A DNA stretch of 64,000 bases, taken from assembly GCF_004569635.1 (NCBI RefSeq), contig NZ_SPOZ01000008.1, positions 20,374 through 84,373 on the forward strand, written 5' to 3'. The stretch comes from Streptococcus sp. LYSM12 (GTDB lineage Bacteria > Bacillota > Bacilli > Lactobacillales > Streptococcaceae). The notes beneath the pieces are model-generated. The model searched no databases. It was given only the letters and a program-made list of their open reading frames with translations, and had not been told where the DNA came from. Position 1 is the first letter of the stretch, and every line of letters begins with the position of its first letter. The position numbers and the translations under genes are program-made. Below are positions 1 to 11,296 of this stretch, piece after piece.

Positions 1-502
1 TCATCATGAAGTTAGAAGTTCCATTCAAAACTCCGAGTATGCGGGTTACTTTGTCAGATGCAAATGAGTTTGACAAGGTTCGTAAAATTGGAATCCCACC
101 TGCAACCGCTGCCTCATAATAAAGAGCCACACCATGCTTTGCAGCAAGTCTCCGCAATTCACTACCATGCACCGCAAGCAAATCTTTGTTGGCTGTTACG
201 ACGTGTTTGCCCACCTCTAAAGCACGGCTAATAAAAGTCTTCGCAGGCTCAATTCGTCCCATTAACTCAACGACGATTTGAATCTCATCATCTGCTAAAA
301 TCTCATCTACATTTGTCACAAAGTGGTATTGGTGTCCCGCTACTTCCAAGCGTTCCTTTTCCTTGTCATCTCGCACCAAAACCTTTGCAATTTCAATCTT
401 ATCTTGGGCAGCTTGTTGAATCTTTTCTGCATTTTCTTCCAACAAGAATGGAATTCCACTCGCTACCGTACCGAAGCCTAACAATCCAATTTTCACCGTC
501 AT
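1..502 (-). CDS. hom: Homoserine dehydrogenase, N-terminal part (runs off the window)
   Basis: NADP-dependent enzyme that reduces aspartate semialdehyde to homoserine for threonine and methionine synthesis. The reverse complement from 502 reads [16 protein letters not shown], a Rossmann dinucleotide-binding motif (GxGxxxxG). It is followed by [10 protein letters not shown] and AAVAGGIPI, both characteristic of homoserine dehydrogenase, and the window cuts it after about 167 codons near [11 protein letters not shown]. The start has an upstream AAGGAGTAGAT ribosome site. Only the NAD-binding domain and the start of the catalytic domain are present here; nothing looks broken. The family assignment is firm. 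Confidence 0.93.
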   Translation of the reverse strand, partial: MTVKIGLLGFGTVASGIPFLLEENAEKIQQAAQDKIEIAKVLVRDDKEKERLEVAGHQYHFVTNVDEILADDEIQIVVELMGRIEPAKTFISRALEVGKHVVTANKDLLAVHGSELRRLAAKHGVALYYEAAVAGGIPILRTLSNSFASDKVTRILGVLNGTSNFMM

Positions 503-603
503 ATCTACTCCTTAAAAAACTATTTTTATCATTATATCAGATAATTAAAGCAGTTGGCAAAAATTTTGCTATACTAGTAGATGAAGATAAAAGGAGGTTT
601 CTT

Positions 604-1557
604 ATGCCAGCACAAAGAAGTCGTGCCAAACGAATCAATCACAAACACCACAGCCATACTACATTCCTATGGAGGATGATAGGGATTCTGTTAGTCTCCT
701 TGCTAGCGATTGTTTTCTATCTCTATCACGATAGCATGTTAACCCTTATATATCCTAAAACTCAAGAGGATAAGACGGTCGCTACAACCTCAATCTCTAC
801 CAAGCAGGAACCAACAAGCGAAGCTAGCAAGGCAAATCAAGCAAGTAGCGAGGAGATGACATGGGAAAAACAGACAGAACCTGTAAAAATTCCAATTCTC
901 ATGTACCATGCCGTCCACATTATGGCTCCTGAAGAGGCAGCTAATGCCAATCTGATTGTTGATCCGACTACATTTGAAAGCCATCTCAAAGCATTTCAAG
1001 AAGCAGGCTACTATACGCTTACACCTGAAGAAGCTTATAAAATCCTGACGGAAAATGTTCTCCCAAAAGATAAAAAAGTCGTCTGGCTCACCTTTGATGA
1101 CAGTCTATGGGATTTCTACAGTATCGCTTATCCCTTACTCAAACAATACCATATGAAAGCGACCAATAATGTCATCACAGGTACCACTGATACTCAACCA
1201 GACCATCTGACATTGGAGCAAATCAAGGAAATGCAAGAAAATGGCATGTCTTTCCAAAGCCATACAGTCAATCATCCCGATTTGGAATATAGTACACCAG
1301 AAGCTCAAAATGCTGAAGTAATAGATTCTAAGGAATATCTGGACCATAATCTTAATCAAGATACCATTGTACTTGCCTATCCTGCTGGTCGCTATTCTGA
1401 ACAAACCGTCAAAACAGTTGAAAATGCCCAATACAAACTCGGAGTAACCACCAACGAAGGACTAGCTTCTGCTGCTGACGGACTCCTCACCCTCAACCGT
1501 GTCCGTATCCTACCAGTCACAACTGCGGACGGATTGCTCCAAACCATTGGACAATAG
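604..1557 (+). CDS. Membrane-anchored polysaccharide deacetylase (NodB/CE4 family)
   Basis: Likely removes acetyl groups from a cell-wall sugar polymer outside the membrane. The open frame extends upstream to 313, overlapping hom on the other strand, but the ATG at 604 has AAGGAGGT just before it and opens on a basic stretch followed by a membrane segment (about residues 25-43). I therefore take this 317-aa start. A low-complexity T/S/E linker follows, then the NodB domain: ILMYHAV, the acid pair in WLTFDDSLWDF, the two-histidine motif SHTVNHPDL and LAYPAGRYS. These are the usual metal-binding and catalytic blocks of CE4 esterases. It lies alone, diverging from hom and followed by a terminator. 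The substrate (peptidoglycan GlcNAc or another polymer) cannot be told from sequence. Confidence 0.85.
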   Translation: MPAQRSRAKRINHKHHSHTTFLWRMIGILLVSLLAIVFYLYHDSMLTLIYPKTQEDKTVATTSISTKQEPTSEASKANQASSEEMTWEKQTEPVKIPILMYHAVHIMAPEEAANANLIVDPTTFESHLKAFQEAGYYTLTPEEAYKILTENVLPKDKKVVWLTFDDSLWDFYSIAYPLLKQYHMKATNNVITGTTDTQPDHLTLEQIKEMQENGMSFQSHTVNHPDLEYSTPEAQNAEVIDSKEYLDHNLNQDTIVLAYPAGRYSEQTVKTVENAQYKLGVTTNEGLASAADGLLTLNRVRILPVTTADGLLQTIGQ

Positions 1558-1581
1558 CACCTTACAACTCTCCAAAACAAC

Positions 1582-1626
1582 AAAGGCTTAACACCGCCAC
1601 TTCTTGGACCAGTGTTAAGCCTTTTT
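1582..1626 (+). terminator. Rho-independent terminator after the deacetylase gene
   Basis: The arms AAAGGCTTAACAC and GTGTTAAGCCTTTTT form a 13-bp stem closed by a ~17-nt loop and end in a T run, 24 bases after the deacetylase stop codon. Confidence 0.85.
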
Positions 1627-1644
1627 GATACTCTAAAAAATCAC

Positions 1645-1752
1645 TATCGTCATCATTTAGCATATCTTTTATTCTTTCGTTCACTCGCTTTGCCGCACTC
1701 TCGTATAGCCTGCAGCTCCTTGTCTAGTATAAAAGCCAACTAAAAGACTATA
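1645..1752 (+). repeat. Degenerate RUP-like ~106-bp repeat
   Basis: Diverged copy of the repeat seen at 2976, 10995, 11297, 11881 (inverted), 16782, 16927 and 17008. The core (TTCGTTCACTCGCTTTGCCG, then CCTGCAGCTCCTTG) and the right end GACTATA are conserved, but the left end is eroded. It lies in the gene-free stretch 1558-2245, which otherwise holds only a terminator and a hairpin. Confidence 0.7.
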
Positions 1753-1893
1753 CCTGATGAGGAAGCGAGAAAGCATTCGACCAATCGAAAAAAAGGTTCA
1801 GTTTTTACCCACTTCTTCCATTCTAGGTTGGGGCTGAAACGCTCCATTCCCATACAGTTGGTGAGGCTAGATTTGGAGCTTAAAAAGTGAATA

Positions 1894-1934
1894 AATAGGA
1901 GTAAAGAACTCCAGTGGAGGTTTTCACTCCTATT
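1894..1934. repeat. Intergenic hairpin with CTCCAGTGGAG centre
   Basis: Long imperfect inverted repeat, AATAGGAGT...AACTCC and GGAGGT...ACTCCTATT, around a 3-nt AGT loop. The same centre recurs at 11568-11594, suggesting a second family of short intergenic repeats. A 63-codon frame over it on the minus strand is not believed. Confidence 0.55.
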
Positions 1935-2245
1935 CCCTTGTCACAACAAGAACAGCGTTTCATCTCCAACCTTTCAACGGCTATACTGCCCTTAAAGTCA
2001 TCAACCCAACCACTGCGCTGAGATGTTGATGCAAACTCTGAAAAGTAAGAGTATGTGTTTTGAGTTCTCACCCACTCCCAACTTCTTGGGGATAAAGGGT
2101 AGCAAGGCTATAGCCTCCTTTAAAGGGAGGGGAAATCTAACGTTCAGTAAAGTAAGCTAGGCGAGAGAAACTGATTTTTGACGAGTAAGAGTATCTATCT
2201 TACCACTAAAGGTTTGGGATTAGACAGTTTTCCCGTCCCACCTTT

Positions 2246-2827
2246 CTAAACATCTGCTTCTCTAAAAATAACTTGACCATTTTCAAAACGGTCCAATCGT
2301 GCGAGGGAAACAATAGTATGACCTGCTTCTTCCAAAAGTTTACGTCCTTGCTGGAATGATTTTTCAATGACAATACCAACCGCTACTACCTCAGCACCCG
2401 CTTGCTCTATGATATCAATCAAGCCCTTAGCCGCTTCTCCATTGGCCAAGAAATCATCAACTATCAGCACACGGTCCTTTGATGTGAGAAAACGTTGAGC
2501 GATCGATACTGTACTTGTTACTTGTTTGGTAAATGAATAGACTTCTGCTGTCAAAATTCCTTCAGTCATAGTGATATTCTTTGATTTTTTCGCAAAAACC
2601 ATCGGCACCTGTAAAGCTTCTGCCGTATATAGCGCAGGTGCAATACCCGAGGCTTCAATCGTCACCACTTTAGTAATGTTCTCCTGAGCAAATCGTCCAG
2701 CTAATACTTGACCGATATCTTTCATTAGTGCTATATCCACCTGATGGGTTAAAAAAGAATCCACCTTTAAAATTGATTCTCCTAAGACCTCTCCTGCAGT
2801 CTGAATTCTGGTTTCTAAAGTCTTCAT
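2246..2827 (-). CDS. xpt: Xanthine phosphoribosyltransferase
   Basis: Purine salvage enzyme converting xanthine and PRPP to XMP in the cytoplasm. The product is 193 aa, the usual length for Xpt. It carries the PRPP-binding loop [13 protein letters not shown] (about residues 119-131) and the family N-terminus MKTLETRI. Start 2827 is preceded by AAGGAGAGAAT. Xpt is often followed by the xanthine permease gene pbuX; here a repeat-bearing gap and the lac operon follow instead, so it appears monocistronic. The 85 bases upstream are AT-rich and show no recognisable purine riboswitch fold. Confidence 0.95.
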   Translation of the reverse strand: MKTLETRIQTAGEVLGESILKVDSFLTHQVDIALMKDIGQVLAGRFAQENITKVVTIEASGIAPALYTAEALQVPMVFAKKSKNITMTEGILTAEVYSFTKQVTSTVSIAQRFLTSKDRVLIVDDFLANGEAAKGLIDIIEQAGAEVVAVGIVIEKSFQQGRKLLEEAGHTIVSLARLDRFENGQVIFREADV

Positions 2828-2975
2828 ATTCTCTCCTTTTCTTCATCTCTCTATTATTCTAGCTTTTTTTATACCCTTTTTCAATTCAAAATAAGAGATT
2901 GAACAGGATAAAATGGAAGAAAAAGAGAACGCGACAGGCATAAAGAGTTCGGTTTTTCCTCTTTTCAATGCTAGT

Positions 2976-3081
2976 TATAGTCATTTCGTTTATCTTTTAT
3001 TACTTCGTTCACTCGCTTTACCGTACTCCAGTACAGCCTGCAGATCCTTGCCTAGTACTAAAAGTAAACCAAAAGACTATG
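2976..3081 (+). repeat. RUP-like ~106-bp repeat element
   Basis: Runs from TATAGTCATTTCGTTTA to CCAAAAGACTAT, with imperfect terminal inverted repeats (TATAGTC at the left, GACTAT at the right). It contains the palindrome GTACTCCAGTAC near the middle. It occupies most of the 2828-3246 gap between xpt and lacG, where no other feature was seen. Confidence 0.8.
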
Positions 3082-3246
3082 CAATATCCTTTACTCAAAC
3101 CATCAGATCAGAACCAGGACTAGATCTCCAGGAATTACTTTCGTCTGATCCTAAAAATAAGAGAGCAGGACAATCGAGATTTGAAAATCACGACCTTGTC
3201 CTACTCCCCTCATGCTGATGTTAAGCACTTTAATGTGAAGCGACTT

Positions 3247-4665
<1,419 letters not shown>

Positions 4666-6351
4666 CTAGTCTTCTAATTGTTTCGTGACAAAAGCTAAGG
4701 CTCCCTTGCCATCTCGGGTCAGTTTGATGTACTCTGCACCCTCTGTTTTCGCAAGGCGAATCTGCAAGGCATCCGTTTCTTGTTTTATGTCTGCATAGTT
4801 TGATGCTACCTGAGGTGCAAGAATCACAAGGTCATACTCTGGTAGAATCTCACGGTGAGATCCATAACTTCCTGCGGAAGCTTTTATAGGTACATTGTAT
4901 TCTTTAGCAGCCTTTATCAAAGCATTGGCCAATAGACCACTGGTTCCACCGCCCGCACACAAGACCAAAACATTGGTTTCTTTCGTGATCGTATTATCAG
5001 AAATAGTGCGCTCAAGAATGGCATCTGCTTTTGACGTATTAAAGTTCTCTGCTACTTTTTCATGGAGCTGACTGTTTGCCTTACCTGCTTCCTCTTCTGC
5101 CAATACTTGGCGGTCATATACTTTTAAGAATGGATAATAAATGGCCACATCCACTACAACCAGTAAAACCGCAAGGACGACGGCTAGAAGTTGGAAGTTT
5201 GTCCCCATTACCAAACCAAGTGGTGCAGGAGTAGTCCATGGCAAGTTTGTAGTAAACGAATTCATTCCCAATGTATCAACGAAGAATTTGAAGAGCCAAA
5301 CGTTAACGATTGGTGCCATGATAAATGGAATGAAGAAAATTGGATTTAGCACCAATGGAGCACCGAACAAAATTGGTTCATTAACACCGAAGAAAGTAGG
5401 CACTACTGATGCGCGGCCGATCGCTTTGTTACGTTTTGATTTACATAGCCACATGAACATAAATGGAACCACCAAGGTTGCCCCTGTACCACCCATAGTG
5501 ACAATGAACATCTGAGTACCTGAAGTCAAGATCTTATCAGCATGCTGTCCAGCTTGAACTAAGCCCAAGTTCAATTCAGCATTGGCATATGTAACAGCCA
5601 CAATCGCTGGTTCTACGATTGACGGTCCATGAATCCCTACGAACCAGAAAAAGGCAAAGGCTCCGAAAATAATTGTAATCCCAAGGTAAGAATCTGCCGC
5701 GCTAAAGAGTGGCTCAAAGAACTTACCGATTGCTTCAGCAACACCTGTACCTACTGTATTGCGAGCAAGAATATCCAAGGCATAGAGCGAAAGAATAGAG
5801 CCCGCAAATGGGAAAACATCTTTAAAGGCTTGGGCAATATTCGGCGGAACCTCTTCTGGCATGCGAATCGTCACATTGTTTTTCACACAGAATTTATAAA
5901 TTGTAACTGTGATAAAAGCAGCAAGGAAAGCTGAAAGTAGTCCTTTTGTTCCGAGGAAGCCATTTGCCAAGCCTCCCTCAATACTATCAGCCGCTAGGAT
6001 GAGTAAGCCACTGATTGAAGCAAGCATGCTTGAAATAAAGTTGATTTGATTTGTTCTTTCCAGGTTACGGTTAACTGAATCCGTCAACGATTTAGCAGTT
6101 GTACCAGCAACCAACATTGCCAAGATTCCCATCGTGTAACCATACGGCTTCATCAAAAGTGATACGACATTCTCCGGCCAATAAAAACCCCATGAGTTTG
6201 GCACAAAGGCAATGAGCAAAAATATACTTGAAAACAAGACAACTGGCATGCCTGCGATAAATCCATCACGAATAGCCCTAAGATAAATGTTTCGTGAAAT
6301 TCTCTCAAAGAAAGGCTTAGCTTTCTCAATTTGTGTAATTAATCCATTCAT
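4666..6351 (-). CDS. lacE: Lactose-specific PTS enzyme IICB
   Basis: Membrane permease that imports lactose and phosphorylates it. The 561-aa product has a long multi-span IIC domain (about 1-410), a linker, and a IIB domain at the C-terminus. The IIB phospho-cysteine is visible in [13 protein letters not shown] (C465). [10 protein letters not shown] in the IIC domain is a typical lactose/cellobiose-family motif. AAAAGGAGTTAG lies upstream of the ATG. Phosphate should come from LacF His78 to this cysteine and then to lactose. Confidence 0.96.
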   Translation of the reverse strand: MNGLITQIEKAKPFFERISRNIYLRAIRDGFIAGMPVVLFSSIFLLIAFVPNSWGFYWPENVVSLLMKPYGYTMGILAMLVAGTTAKSLTDSVNRNLERTNQINFISSMLASISGLLILAADSIEGGLANGFLGTKGLLSAFLAAFITVTIYKFCVKNNVTIRMPEEVPPNIAQAFKDVFPFAGSILSLYALDILARNTVGTGVAEAIGKFFEPLFSAADSYLGITIIFGAFAFFWFVGIHGPSIVEPAIVAVTYANAELNLGLVQAGQHADKILTSGTQMFIVTMGGTGATLVVPFMFMWLCKSKRNKAIGRASVVPTFFGVNEPILFGAPLVLNPIFFIPFIMAPIVNVWLFKFFVDTLGMNSFTTNLPWTTPAPLGLVMGTNFQLLAVVLAVLLVVVDVAIYYPFLKVYDRQVLAEEEAGKANSQLHEKVAENFNTSKADAILERTISDNTITKETNVLVLCAGGGTSGLLANALIKAAKEYNVPIKASAGSYGSHREILPEYDLVILAPQVASNYADIKQETDALQIRLAKTEGAEYIKLTRDGKGALAFVTKQLED

Positions 6352-6370
6352 TTTCTAACTCCTTTTATCC

Positions 6371-6682
6371 TTAACCCCGTTTATAGAGTTCAAGCATATG
6401 CGACATCATGTCTTTCAACAATAAAGTCGTCATCAAGTGATCCTGCCCATGCATCAAGGTCACACTAAACGCCAAATCATCTCCTGCTGCTTCTTTTTGC
6501 AGAAGAGAGGTTTGAGCATGATGGGCTTCTACGATGCATTCATTAGCTGCTGCAATCAACTGTTCTGCCAAATCAAAGTCACCCTGCTGTGCAGCTGTTA
6601 AGGCCTCCAATAGTTTGGATCGAGCATCTCCTGCAAAGGCAACGATTTCAAAACCAAGTAAAGTAATTTCCTCTCTATTCAT
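6371..6682 (-). CDS. lacF: Lactose-specific PTS enzyme IIA
   Basis: Cytoplasmic phosphocarrier between HPr and LacE. At 103 aa it matches the family length, and the phospho-accepting histidine is at position 78 in [11 protein letters not shown], as in characterised LacF proteins. A strong AAAGGAGGAAAT ribosome site precedes the start. It lies 19 bases upstream of lacE and 36 bases downstream of lacT, so all four genes should share transcripts. Confidence 0.96.
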   Translation of the reverse strand: MNREEITLLGFEIVAFAGDARSKLLEALTAAQQGDFDLAEQLIAAANECIVEAHHAQTSLLQKEAAGDDLAFSVTLMHGQDHLMTTLLLKDMMSHMLELYKRG

Positions 6683-6718
6683 TTTATTTCCTCCTTTTGA
6701 TGTGTTGAATAATAGAGT

Positions 6719-7555
6719 TTATGATAGTAAACGCTGAACGTGAAGAACGATGTACATTTTTTCTCCCTCATTTGAACTGATTCCTAACTCCTCAGCTATC
6801 ATATCATGGATCTGTGCTCCTAATGCATAGGCCTTGGGATAGGCTAGTTGCATGGTTGCTGCCATCTGTTCTAACGAGGAAGACCTATCTTTTTCTTTAT
6901 CTGAATAGCGGATAAAATAGGTCAAATGAACCATCAAGCGGTCGTAAAATTTGCTATTTTCTTTCGTCCTTAAAATACCATGGGTTGCTAGCTCTCTTTC
7001 AACCAAAGATAAGACTGCCTGCAATGTTTCCACTTTTAGATTCTGATCTTCTGCTTTCTCACCTTTGGCATTAATAAAATGTAAGGCAATTCTTCCGATT
7101 TCATCTTCTGGAAAATCCTGGAGTATTTTTTGACGGAAAATAGCCAAAGCTTCTGTCGCAATCTGATATTCAATAGGATAGTCTGGCAACATATTGGGAA
7201 GCTTGCTTTCTTGATAGGTCTGATCTAAAACATCCTTATACGCACAGTAAATATGAGTTGTCAAGGTTACATAGAGATAATCTTGTATTGAATAATCGTA
7301 TCGATAAGATAGTTGATCAATAGCCTGATAAGTAACTGTAATAAAGTCTAGCGGGATATCTTTTAGTAACATCAAGAAATGGTCTTTCGATTCAGAACTT
7401 TTGAGAGAAAAAACCTTTTCGATTTTGTGAGCAGTAACCAAATCTCCTTTTTTCTTCTGAAAAGCAACTCCCATTCCCATCACTACTGACTGCTCTCCCT
7501 GTTCATTTTTAACTAAAGCTGCATTATTATTTAAAGATTGTACAATCCGATACAT
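6719..7555 (-). CDS. lacT: BglG-family transcription antiterminator of the lac operon
   Basis: RNA-binding regulator that lets RNA polymerase pass a leader terminator when lactose is present. The 278-aa product has an N-terminal RNA-binding CAT domain (about 1-56, MYRIVQSLNNNAALV) and two PRD domains (about 65-170 and 171-278), the targets of PTS phosphorylation. RIALHFINAK and MYIVLHVQRLL are PRD-type histidine blocks. Directly upstream is a hairpin that can act as terminator/antiterminator, with a promoter above it (both listed). The same lacD-lacT-lacF-lacE-lacG order occurs in pneumococcus. Start 7555 follows AAAGGAG at a slightly long spacing. Confidence 0.93.
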   Translation of the reverse strand: MYRIVQSLNNNAALVKNEQGEQSVVMGMGVAFQKKKGDLVTAHKIEKVFSLKSSESKDHFLMLLKDIPLDFITVTYQAIDQLSYRYDYSIQDYLYVTLTTHIYCAYKDVLDQTYQESKLPNMLPDYPIEYQIATEALAIFRQKILQDFPEDEIGRIALHFINAKGEKAEDQNLKVETLQAVLSLVERELATHGILRTKENSKFYDRLMVHLTYFIRYSDKEKDRSSSLEQMAATMQLAYPKAYALGAQIHDMIAEELGISSNEGEKMYIVLHVQRLLS

Positions 7556-7583
7556 CTACAAAATAATCTCCTTTACCCTTTTT

Positions 7584-7642
7584 AAATACAAAAGACCACA
7601 AATGAGATAAGGAAGTCCTCTCCCCTATTCATCTGCGGTCTT
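7584..7642 (-). promoter_or_regulatory. lacT leader hairpin: terminator with likely LacT antiterminator site
   Basis: On the minus strand, AAGACCGCAGATGAATAGGG pairs with CCTTATCTCATTTGTGGTCTT using several G-U pairs, and TTTTGTATTT follows. This is a terminator-like hairpin about 40 bases into the lacT transcript and 29 bases before lacT. Family knowledge of BglG/LacT systems suggests the 5' arm overlaps a ribonucleic antiterminator; the exact RAT bounds are inferred. Confidence 0.72.
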
Positions 7643-7689
7643 GCCTAATTTTCTTAGTTACAATCCACTCTATGCAAACTATTGGAACA

Positions 7690-7726
7690 ATTATATCACG
7701 AAACGCTATTCTTGTAAACCTTTACA
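7690..7726 (-). promoter_or_regulatory. lacT promoter with overlapping cre-like site
   Basis: On the minus strand TTTACA (7713-7718), a 17-base spacer and TATAAT (7690-7695) form a near-consensus promoter just after the lacD stop codon. The -35 lies inside TGTAAAGGTTTACA (7713-7726), a perfect inverted repeat matching the CcpA cre consensus except at the central CG. It fits glucose repression of lacTFEG; CcpA binding is inferred. Confidence 0.8.
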
Positions 7727-7727
7727 T

Positions 7728-8723
7728 TTACGAATGTAAATGAACCCGTTTTTTCCAAGAGGAAGCTGTTGTAGCAAGCACTTCGTTCAGAGATTCAATA
7801 TTCTGACGACCTTGCGTTCTCAACCAATTTCTAGCAGCCTCTTCTCCCTCTTCCATGTAGATTTGGACAGAATCCGCCCAAGTAGCACGCCCACATAAGA
7901 CACCATTAAAGGCCGCTCCAGATTCGTGGGCAAATTTCAACGTTTCCTGGAAGAGAGTGGCAGACACACCTGCACTCAAATAGATATATGGTAGTGGAGT
8001 CGCCGCATCTTGTTGTTGGAAGTAAGCCGCTGCCTCTTCTTTTGTATACACGATTTCATTTCCTTGTGCAAATCCTTCAACATAGGCCATATTGACAGGC
8101 ACTTCTACTTTGAGAACATCTACTCCAAAGCACTCATCAGAAAATACCCTCATTGCCTCAATAACTTTTCTCGGCTTAATCTTGGCAAACTCAGGACCAT
8201 TAGTATCTTGAATCTGCTCATCATAGCTTAGAATTTCCAAGAAGAAAGGAAGACCCTCCGCTGCACATTCTGAACCCAAGCGTTCAATATAAGCGTGCTT
8301 TTGTAAATTTACATATGGGTCACCGTCTATATCATAGTATAAGAGAAATTTAATAGCATCTGCTCCCTCTTTTTTAAGGCGTTTGACAGACCACTCGACC
8401 AAACAATCAGGCAAGCGACTAGTGCTGCTTACATCGTATCCTGTCTTTTCATAAGCTAATAATAATCCTGATTGACTAGCACGGATGTGAGAAGCTGGAA
8501 GACCGTACTCTGGATCGAGCAGGATAGACGAAGAATAGGGTGTTAACTTTTCTGATACGATACTTTTTAAGACTTCCATGTCTTCAGCTGTCGGCTCTGT
8601 ATCCTGGTACTTGGCCATCATTTTTTTCAGAGCTCCCCGCTGATCAAAGGCAAGGGCAGAGATAATTCCTGCTGAGTTACTGACTTTTTCTATTAAGGCA
8701 TATTTTTGATTTTTTACTGTCAT
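7728..8723 (-). CDS. lacD: Tagatose-1,6-bisphosphate aldolase
   Basis: Splits tagatose-1,6-bisphosphate into dihydroxyacetone phosphate and glyceraldehyde-3-phosphate, the last step of the galactose-6-phosphate route. The 331-aa product has family blocks [16 protein letters not shown] near the N-terminus and [10 protein letters not shown] and DVLKVEVPV, which contain the class I lysine region. It follows lacB after 24 bases, leaving no room for lacC, the kinase that makes its substrate. A hairpin (TTACATT tacg AATGTAA) overlaps its 3' end beside the lacT promoter. Confidence 0.95.
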   Translation of the reverse strand: MTVKNQKYALIEKVSNSAGIISALAFDQRGALKKMMAKYQDTEPTAEDMEVLKSIVSEKLTPYSSSILLDPEYGLPASHIRASQSGLLLAYEKTGYDVSSTSRLPDCLVEWSVKRLKKEGADAIKFLLYYDIDGDPYVNLQKHAYIERLGSECAAEGLPFFLEILSYDEQIQDTNGPEFAKIKPRKVIEAMRVFSDECFGVDVLKVEVPVNMAYVEGFAQGNEIVYTKEEAAAYFQQQDAATPLPYIYLSAGVSATLFQETLKFAHESGAAFNGVLCGRATWADSVQIYMEEGEEAARNWLRTQGRQNIESLNEVLATTASSWKKRVHLHS

Positions 8724-8747
8724 CTTCTTATTCCACCGATTTACTTT

Positions 8748-9269
8748 TTAGGCTGGGTCCTGGTACTCACCACGATTCCATTTTTCAATGAATTCATCAA
8801 AGAAAGCGCTGTCTTTTTGATCCTGATTGATGCTTTCAATTTTAGCTAATTTTTCAATCAACTGTTTGTTTTCATCCGTTGGCTGATATTCTGCTTGAAT
8901 GAAAGCATCAATAATATCGCACATCAACAATTCGCCAGTCACTTTCGCACCAAAGCCAATGACATTTGCATTTAGCTCTGTCTTAGCATACAAGGCTGAT
9001 GTCATATCTCGGACAAGCGCTGAACGGACACCTGGTACCTTATTTACTGCATTGTTGATACCAACACCTGTTCCACAAAGACAAATTCCTAAGTCTGCTT
9101 CGCCACTGACAACTGCTTCTCCAACCTTTTTACCAAAGATAGGATAGTGGGTTCTGACGCTATCATAAGTCCCACAGTCAAGCACTTCATAACCTTGATT
9201 TTTCAAATGATTAACCACTGCGATTTTTTCATAGGTCACGATATGATCGCATCCAACTGCAATTTTCAT
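8748..9269 (-). CDS. lacB: Galactose-6-phosphate isomerase subunit B
   Basis: With LacA it isomerises galactose-6-phosphate to tagatose-6-phosphate. An in-frame ATG exists at 9284, but GAAGGAG lies between the two starts, 6 bases before the ATG at 9269. I therefore choose [15 protein letters not shown], giving 173 aa against a family length near 171. [20 protein letters not shown] holds the conserved catalytic cysteine of the RpiB/LacAB fold. It lies 27 bases after lacA. Confidence 0.95.
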   Translation of the reverse strand: MKIAVGCDHIVTYEKIAVVNHLKNQGYEVLDCGTYDSVRTHYPIFGKKVGEAVVSGEADLGICLCGTGVGINNAVNKVPGVRSALVRDMTSALYAKTELNANVIGFGAKVTGELLMCDIIDAFIQAEYQPTDENKQLIEKLAKIESINQDQKDSAFFDEFIEKWNRGEYQDPA

Positions 9270-9296
9270 CTTTTTCTCCTTCATCTACGATAACAT

Positions 9297-9719
9297 CTAA
9301 CACATCTTATTTAACATATCGACGCGGATCTGGTGGCGGCCTCCGTCATAGACACCCTCTACAAATCCTCGGACGATATTTTGGGCTAAACTTTCCCCCA
9401 CAATCTCACTACCAATGGTAATGATACGAGAATTATTGTGACCACGTGTCATATAGGCAGAACGTTCATCTGAAACTTCTGCTGCAATCATACCTTTGAT
9501 TTTTGTCGCTGTCATAAAAGAACCAACACCGTAAGCATCAATTGCAATGCCGAGATTGCCCTCTTGTCTATTCACTTCCTGTGCAATCGCTAATGTAGTA
9601 TCAACAAAGTCCTTGCCATTACTTACATCAAGTACCGAATAGCCTAGTTCAACGAGAAAATGATGAAGAACGTCTTTTAGTTTTTCCCCTGCTGGATCAG
9701 CACCGATAATAATTGTCAT
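9297..9719 (-). CDS. lacA: Galactose-6-phosphate isomerase subunit A
   Basis: Partner of LacB in galactose-6-phosphate isomerisation. The 140-aa product opens [16 protein letters not shown] and contains [17 protein letters not shown], where the RpiB-type cysteine is replaced as usual in LacA, and [26 protein letters not shown] precedes the ATG. It is the first gene after the lacA promoter. Confidence 0.95.
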   Translation of the reverse strand: MTIIIGADPAGEKLKDVLHHFLVELGYSVLDVSNGKDFVDTTLAIAQEVNRQEGNLGIAIDAYGVGSFMTATKIKGMIAAEVSDERSAYMTRGHNNSRIITIGSEIVGESLAQNIVRGFVEGVYDGGRHQIRVDMLNKMC

Positions 9720-9801
9720 TGTTTTCTCCTTATGTGTCTTGTGTGTTCTTCCGGAAAAATGTTTTGCAAAACAGCTAAAAGCGACTCGCTTTTATGTTTG
9801 T

Positions 9802-9830
9802 ATTATACACAAATCCAAACACAAAGTCAA
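9802..9830 (-). promoter_or_regulatory. lacABD promoter
   Basis: On the minus strand TTGACT (9825-9830), a 17-base spacer and TATAAT (9802-9807). Repeated TTTGTTTGG/GTGTTTGGATTTG sequences around the -35 resemble DeoR/LacR operator half-sites. LacR repression is inferred from its adjacent gene. Confidence 0.85.
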
Positions 9831-9863
9831 CATATTTTGTTCGTTTTTGTCGATAAACCAAAC

Positions 9864-9899
9864 AAAAAAAGCAGAAGTTTCTTTAAACCGCTACTTTTT
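9864..9899 (-). terminator. lacR terminator
   Basis: On the minus strand AAAAAGTAGCGGTTT pairs with AAACTTCTGCTTTTTTT with one mismatch and wobbles, just after the lacR stop codon. It separates lacR from the lacA promoter, so lacR is probably its own unit. Confidence 0.75.
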
Positions 9900-9904
9900 A
9901 AACA

Positions 9905-10666
9905 TTATTCACTGATAACCTCTGTATAAGACGTCAAATAACGATACTGCTCTTCATCTGTCAAATGATCACTAATTACTGCTGTAACATCTTTTAATTG
10001 ACAAAAAGTGGAAAAATCTTCTTTACCAATTTTACTGGAATCAATCAAGAGATATTTTTCAAGTGAATGCTTTAGAGCCAGCCGTTGAGTGTAAGATTCT
10101 GTCAGAGTAGAAGTCATAATATCATTTCCTTTAACCGCATTACCACTAAAAAACATCTTACTGAAGTGCATACTTTCTAAAACAGTGTTCGTCATCTCTC
10201 CTACAAAAGATTCAGTCACTTGTCGCCATTCTCCTCCCAATAAAAATAATTGGAAGTCTTCTGATTTTTTAGGGGATAAGGTCATAAATATAGGGAGACA
10301 GTTCGTCATCACCGTTAACTTAGAATTAGTAATCGCCTCAGCAAGACAAGCCACCGTTGTACCAGGACCTAAAAAGATAGTATCTCCCTCTTCAATCAAC
10401 AAGGCTGCTTTTGCTGCAATAGAGCGCTTAGCTTCAATATTCTGAACATGCTTTTCTGAATGAGAAAACTCCCGTAGTTGAAAGGCCTTATTACTCCTAG
10501 CACCGCCATGAATCTTTGTTAAAATCCCCTTTTCTTCTAACTCACTAAAATCCCTCCTAACCGTCATATCTGTCACATTCAACAAATCGACAATCTCCGA
10601 AATGCGAATCGTTCCCTTTTTATGAACCAATCTAGTAATTTCTTCCAAACGCTCCTGCTTGTTCAT
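9905..10666 (-). CDS. lacR: DeoR-family repressor of the lac/tagatose operon
   Basis: Transcription repressor released by tagatose-6-phosphate in studied relatives. The 253-aa product has an N-terminal winged helix-turn-helix ([20 protein letters not shown], about 20-40) and a sugar-phosphate sensor domain with the DeoR block [11 protein letters not shown] (about 93-104) and VMTNCLPI. It is directly upstream of lacA in the same direction, the usual lacR place, with its own promoter and terminator. Confidence 0.93.
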   Translation of the reverse strand: MNKQERLEEITRLVHKKGTIRISEIVDLLNVTDMTVRRDFSELEEKGILTKIHGGARSNKAFQLREFSHSEKHVQNIEAKRSIAAKAALLIEEGDTIFLGPGTTVACLAEAITNSKLTVMTNCLPIFMTLSPKKSEDFQLFLLGGEWRQVTESFVGEMTNTVLESMHFSKMFFSGNAVKGNDIMTSTLTESYTQRLALKHSLEKYLLIDSSKIGKEDFSTFCQLKDVTAVISDHLTDEEQYRYLTSYTEVISE

Positions 10667-10695
10667 CTCTTCCCCTTTTATCTTTTGCTAGTTTC

Positions 10696-10736
10696 ATTAT
10701 ATCAAATTTTGATTGAAATGTTGAAAAAAACAACAT
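10696..10736 (-). promoter_or_regulatory. lacR promoter with inverted-repeat operator
   Basis: On the minus strand TTCAAC, 18 bases and TATAAT (10696-10701) lie upstream of lacR. ATGTTG and CAACAT (10718-10736) form a perfect inverted repeat over the -35. It may be a LacR autoregulatory operator; that is inferred. Confidence 0.55.
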
Positions 10737-10994
10737 AGAATGTTTGACTTTTTAGGTAAATCAGAAAAACAAAGGTAAAGAAGGAGCATCACTAACTCTC
10801 CTAATCACTTGAAGAAAAACAACCTATACTCGTCGCCAAACATCAACTTCTTCCGCTTCCCCCTGCATAAGATACACAGGATTATATCGCACAGCCAAGG
10901 AGGTTTACATTCCATTCTTGAAAGATATGAAATTTCTTCTAGAAATCGTCTCCAAAAATGGGTAGAGCAGTCAGTATACTAGTGGGTGAGATAG

Positions 10995-11099
10995 TATAGT
11001 TATTTCGTTTATTTTTAATACTTCGTTCACTCGTCTTGCTGTACTCCAGTACTACCTGCGACTCCTTGCCTAGTACTAAAAATAAACGAAACGGCTATA
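10995..11099 (+). repeat. RUP-like repeat (variant with GGCTATA end)
   Basis: TATAGTTATTTCG to AACGAAACGGCTATA, 105 bp. The variant core (TCGTCTTGCTG, ACTACCTGCGACTCC) matches the outer copy at 16927-17137, so there are at least two subfamilies. It sits in the gene-free stretch 10667-12095. Confidence 0.8.
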
Positions 11100-11296
11100 A
11101 AAGGGAAAAAGTTATATCAGTCAAGACGAAAGACCACCTTTGAAGAATTTGTAGAAAGGCAAAGACCCACTTGCAACATGGCTCTAACGAACCTGCTACT
11201 TCTATTCACATTGAAATCCCCATACTTTCTTGAACAACTAGTATCATGCTGATTTGAGGGAGCATAGGATATTCTAAACTCTCAGAAAACACAAGA

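Noticed and set aside
1880..2071. 63-codon frame on the minus strand
   Set aside because: It is built on an intergenic hairpin repeat and has no convincing start signal.
2828..2912. Purine riboswitch upstream of xpt
   Set aside because: The leader is short and AT-rich; the conserved three-stem purine aptamer core is not present.
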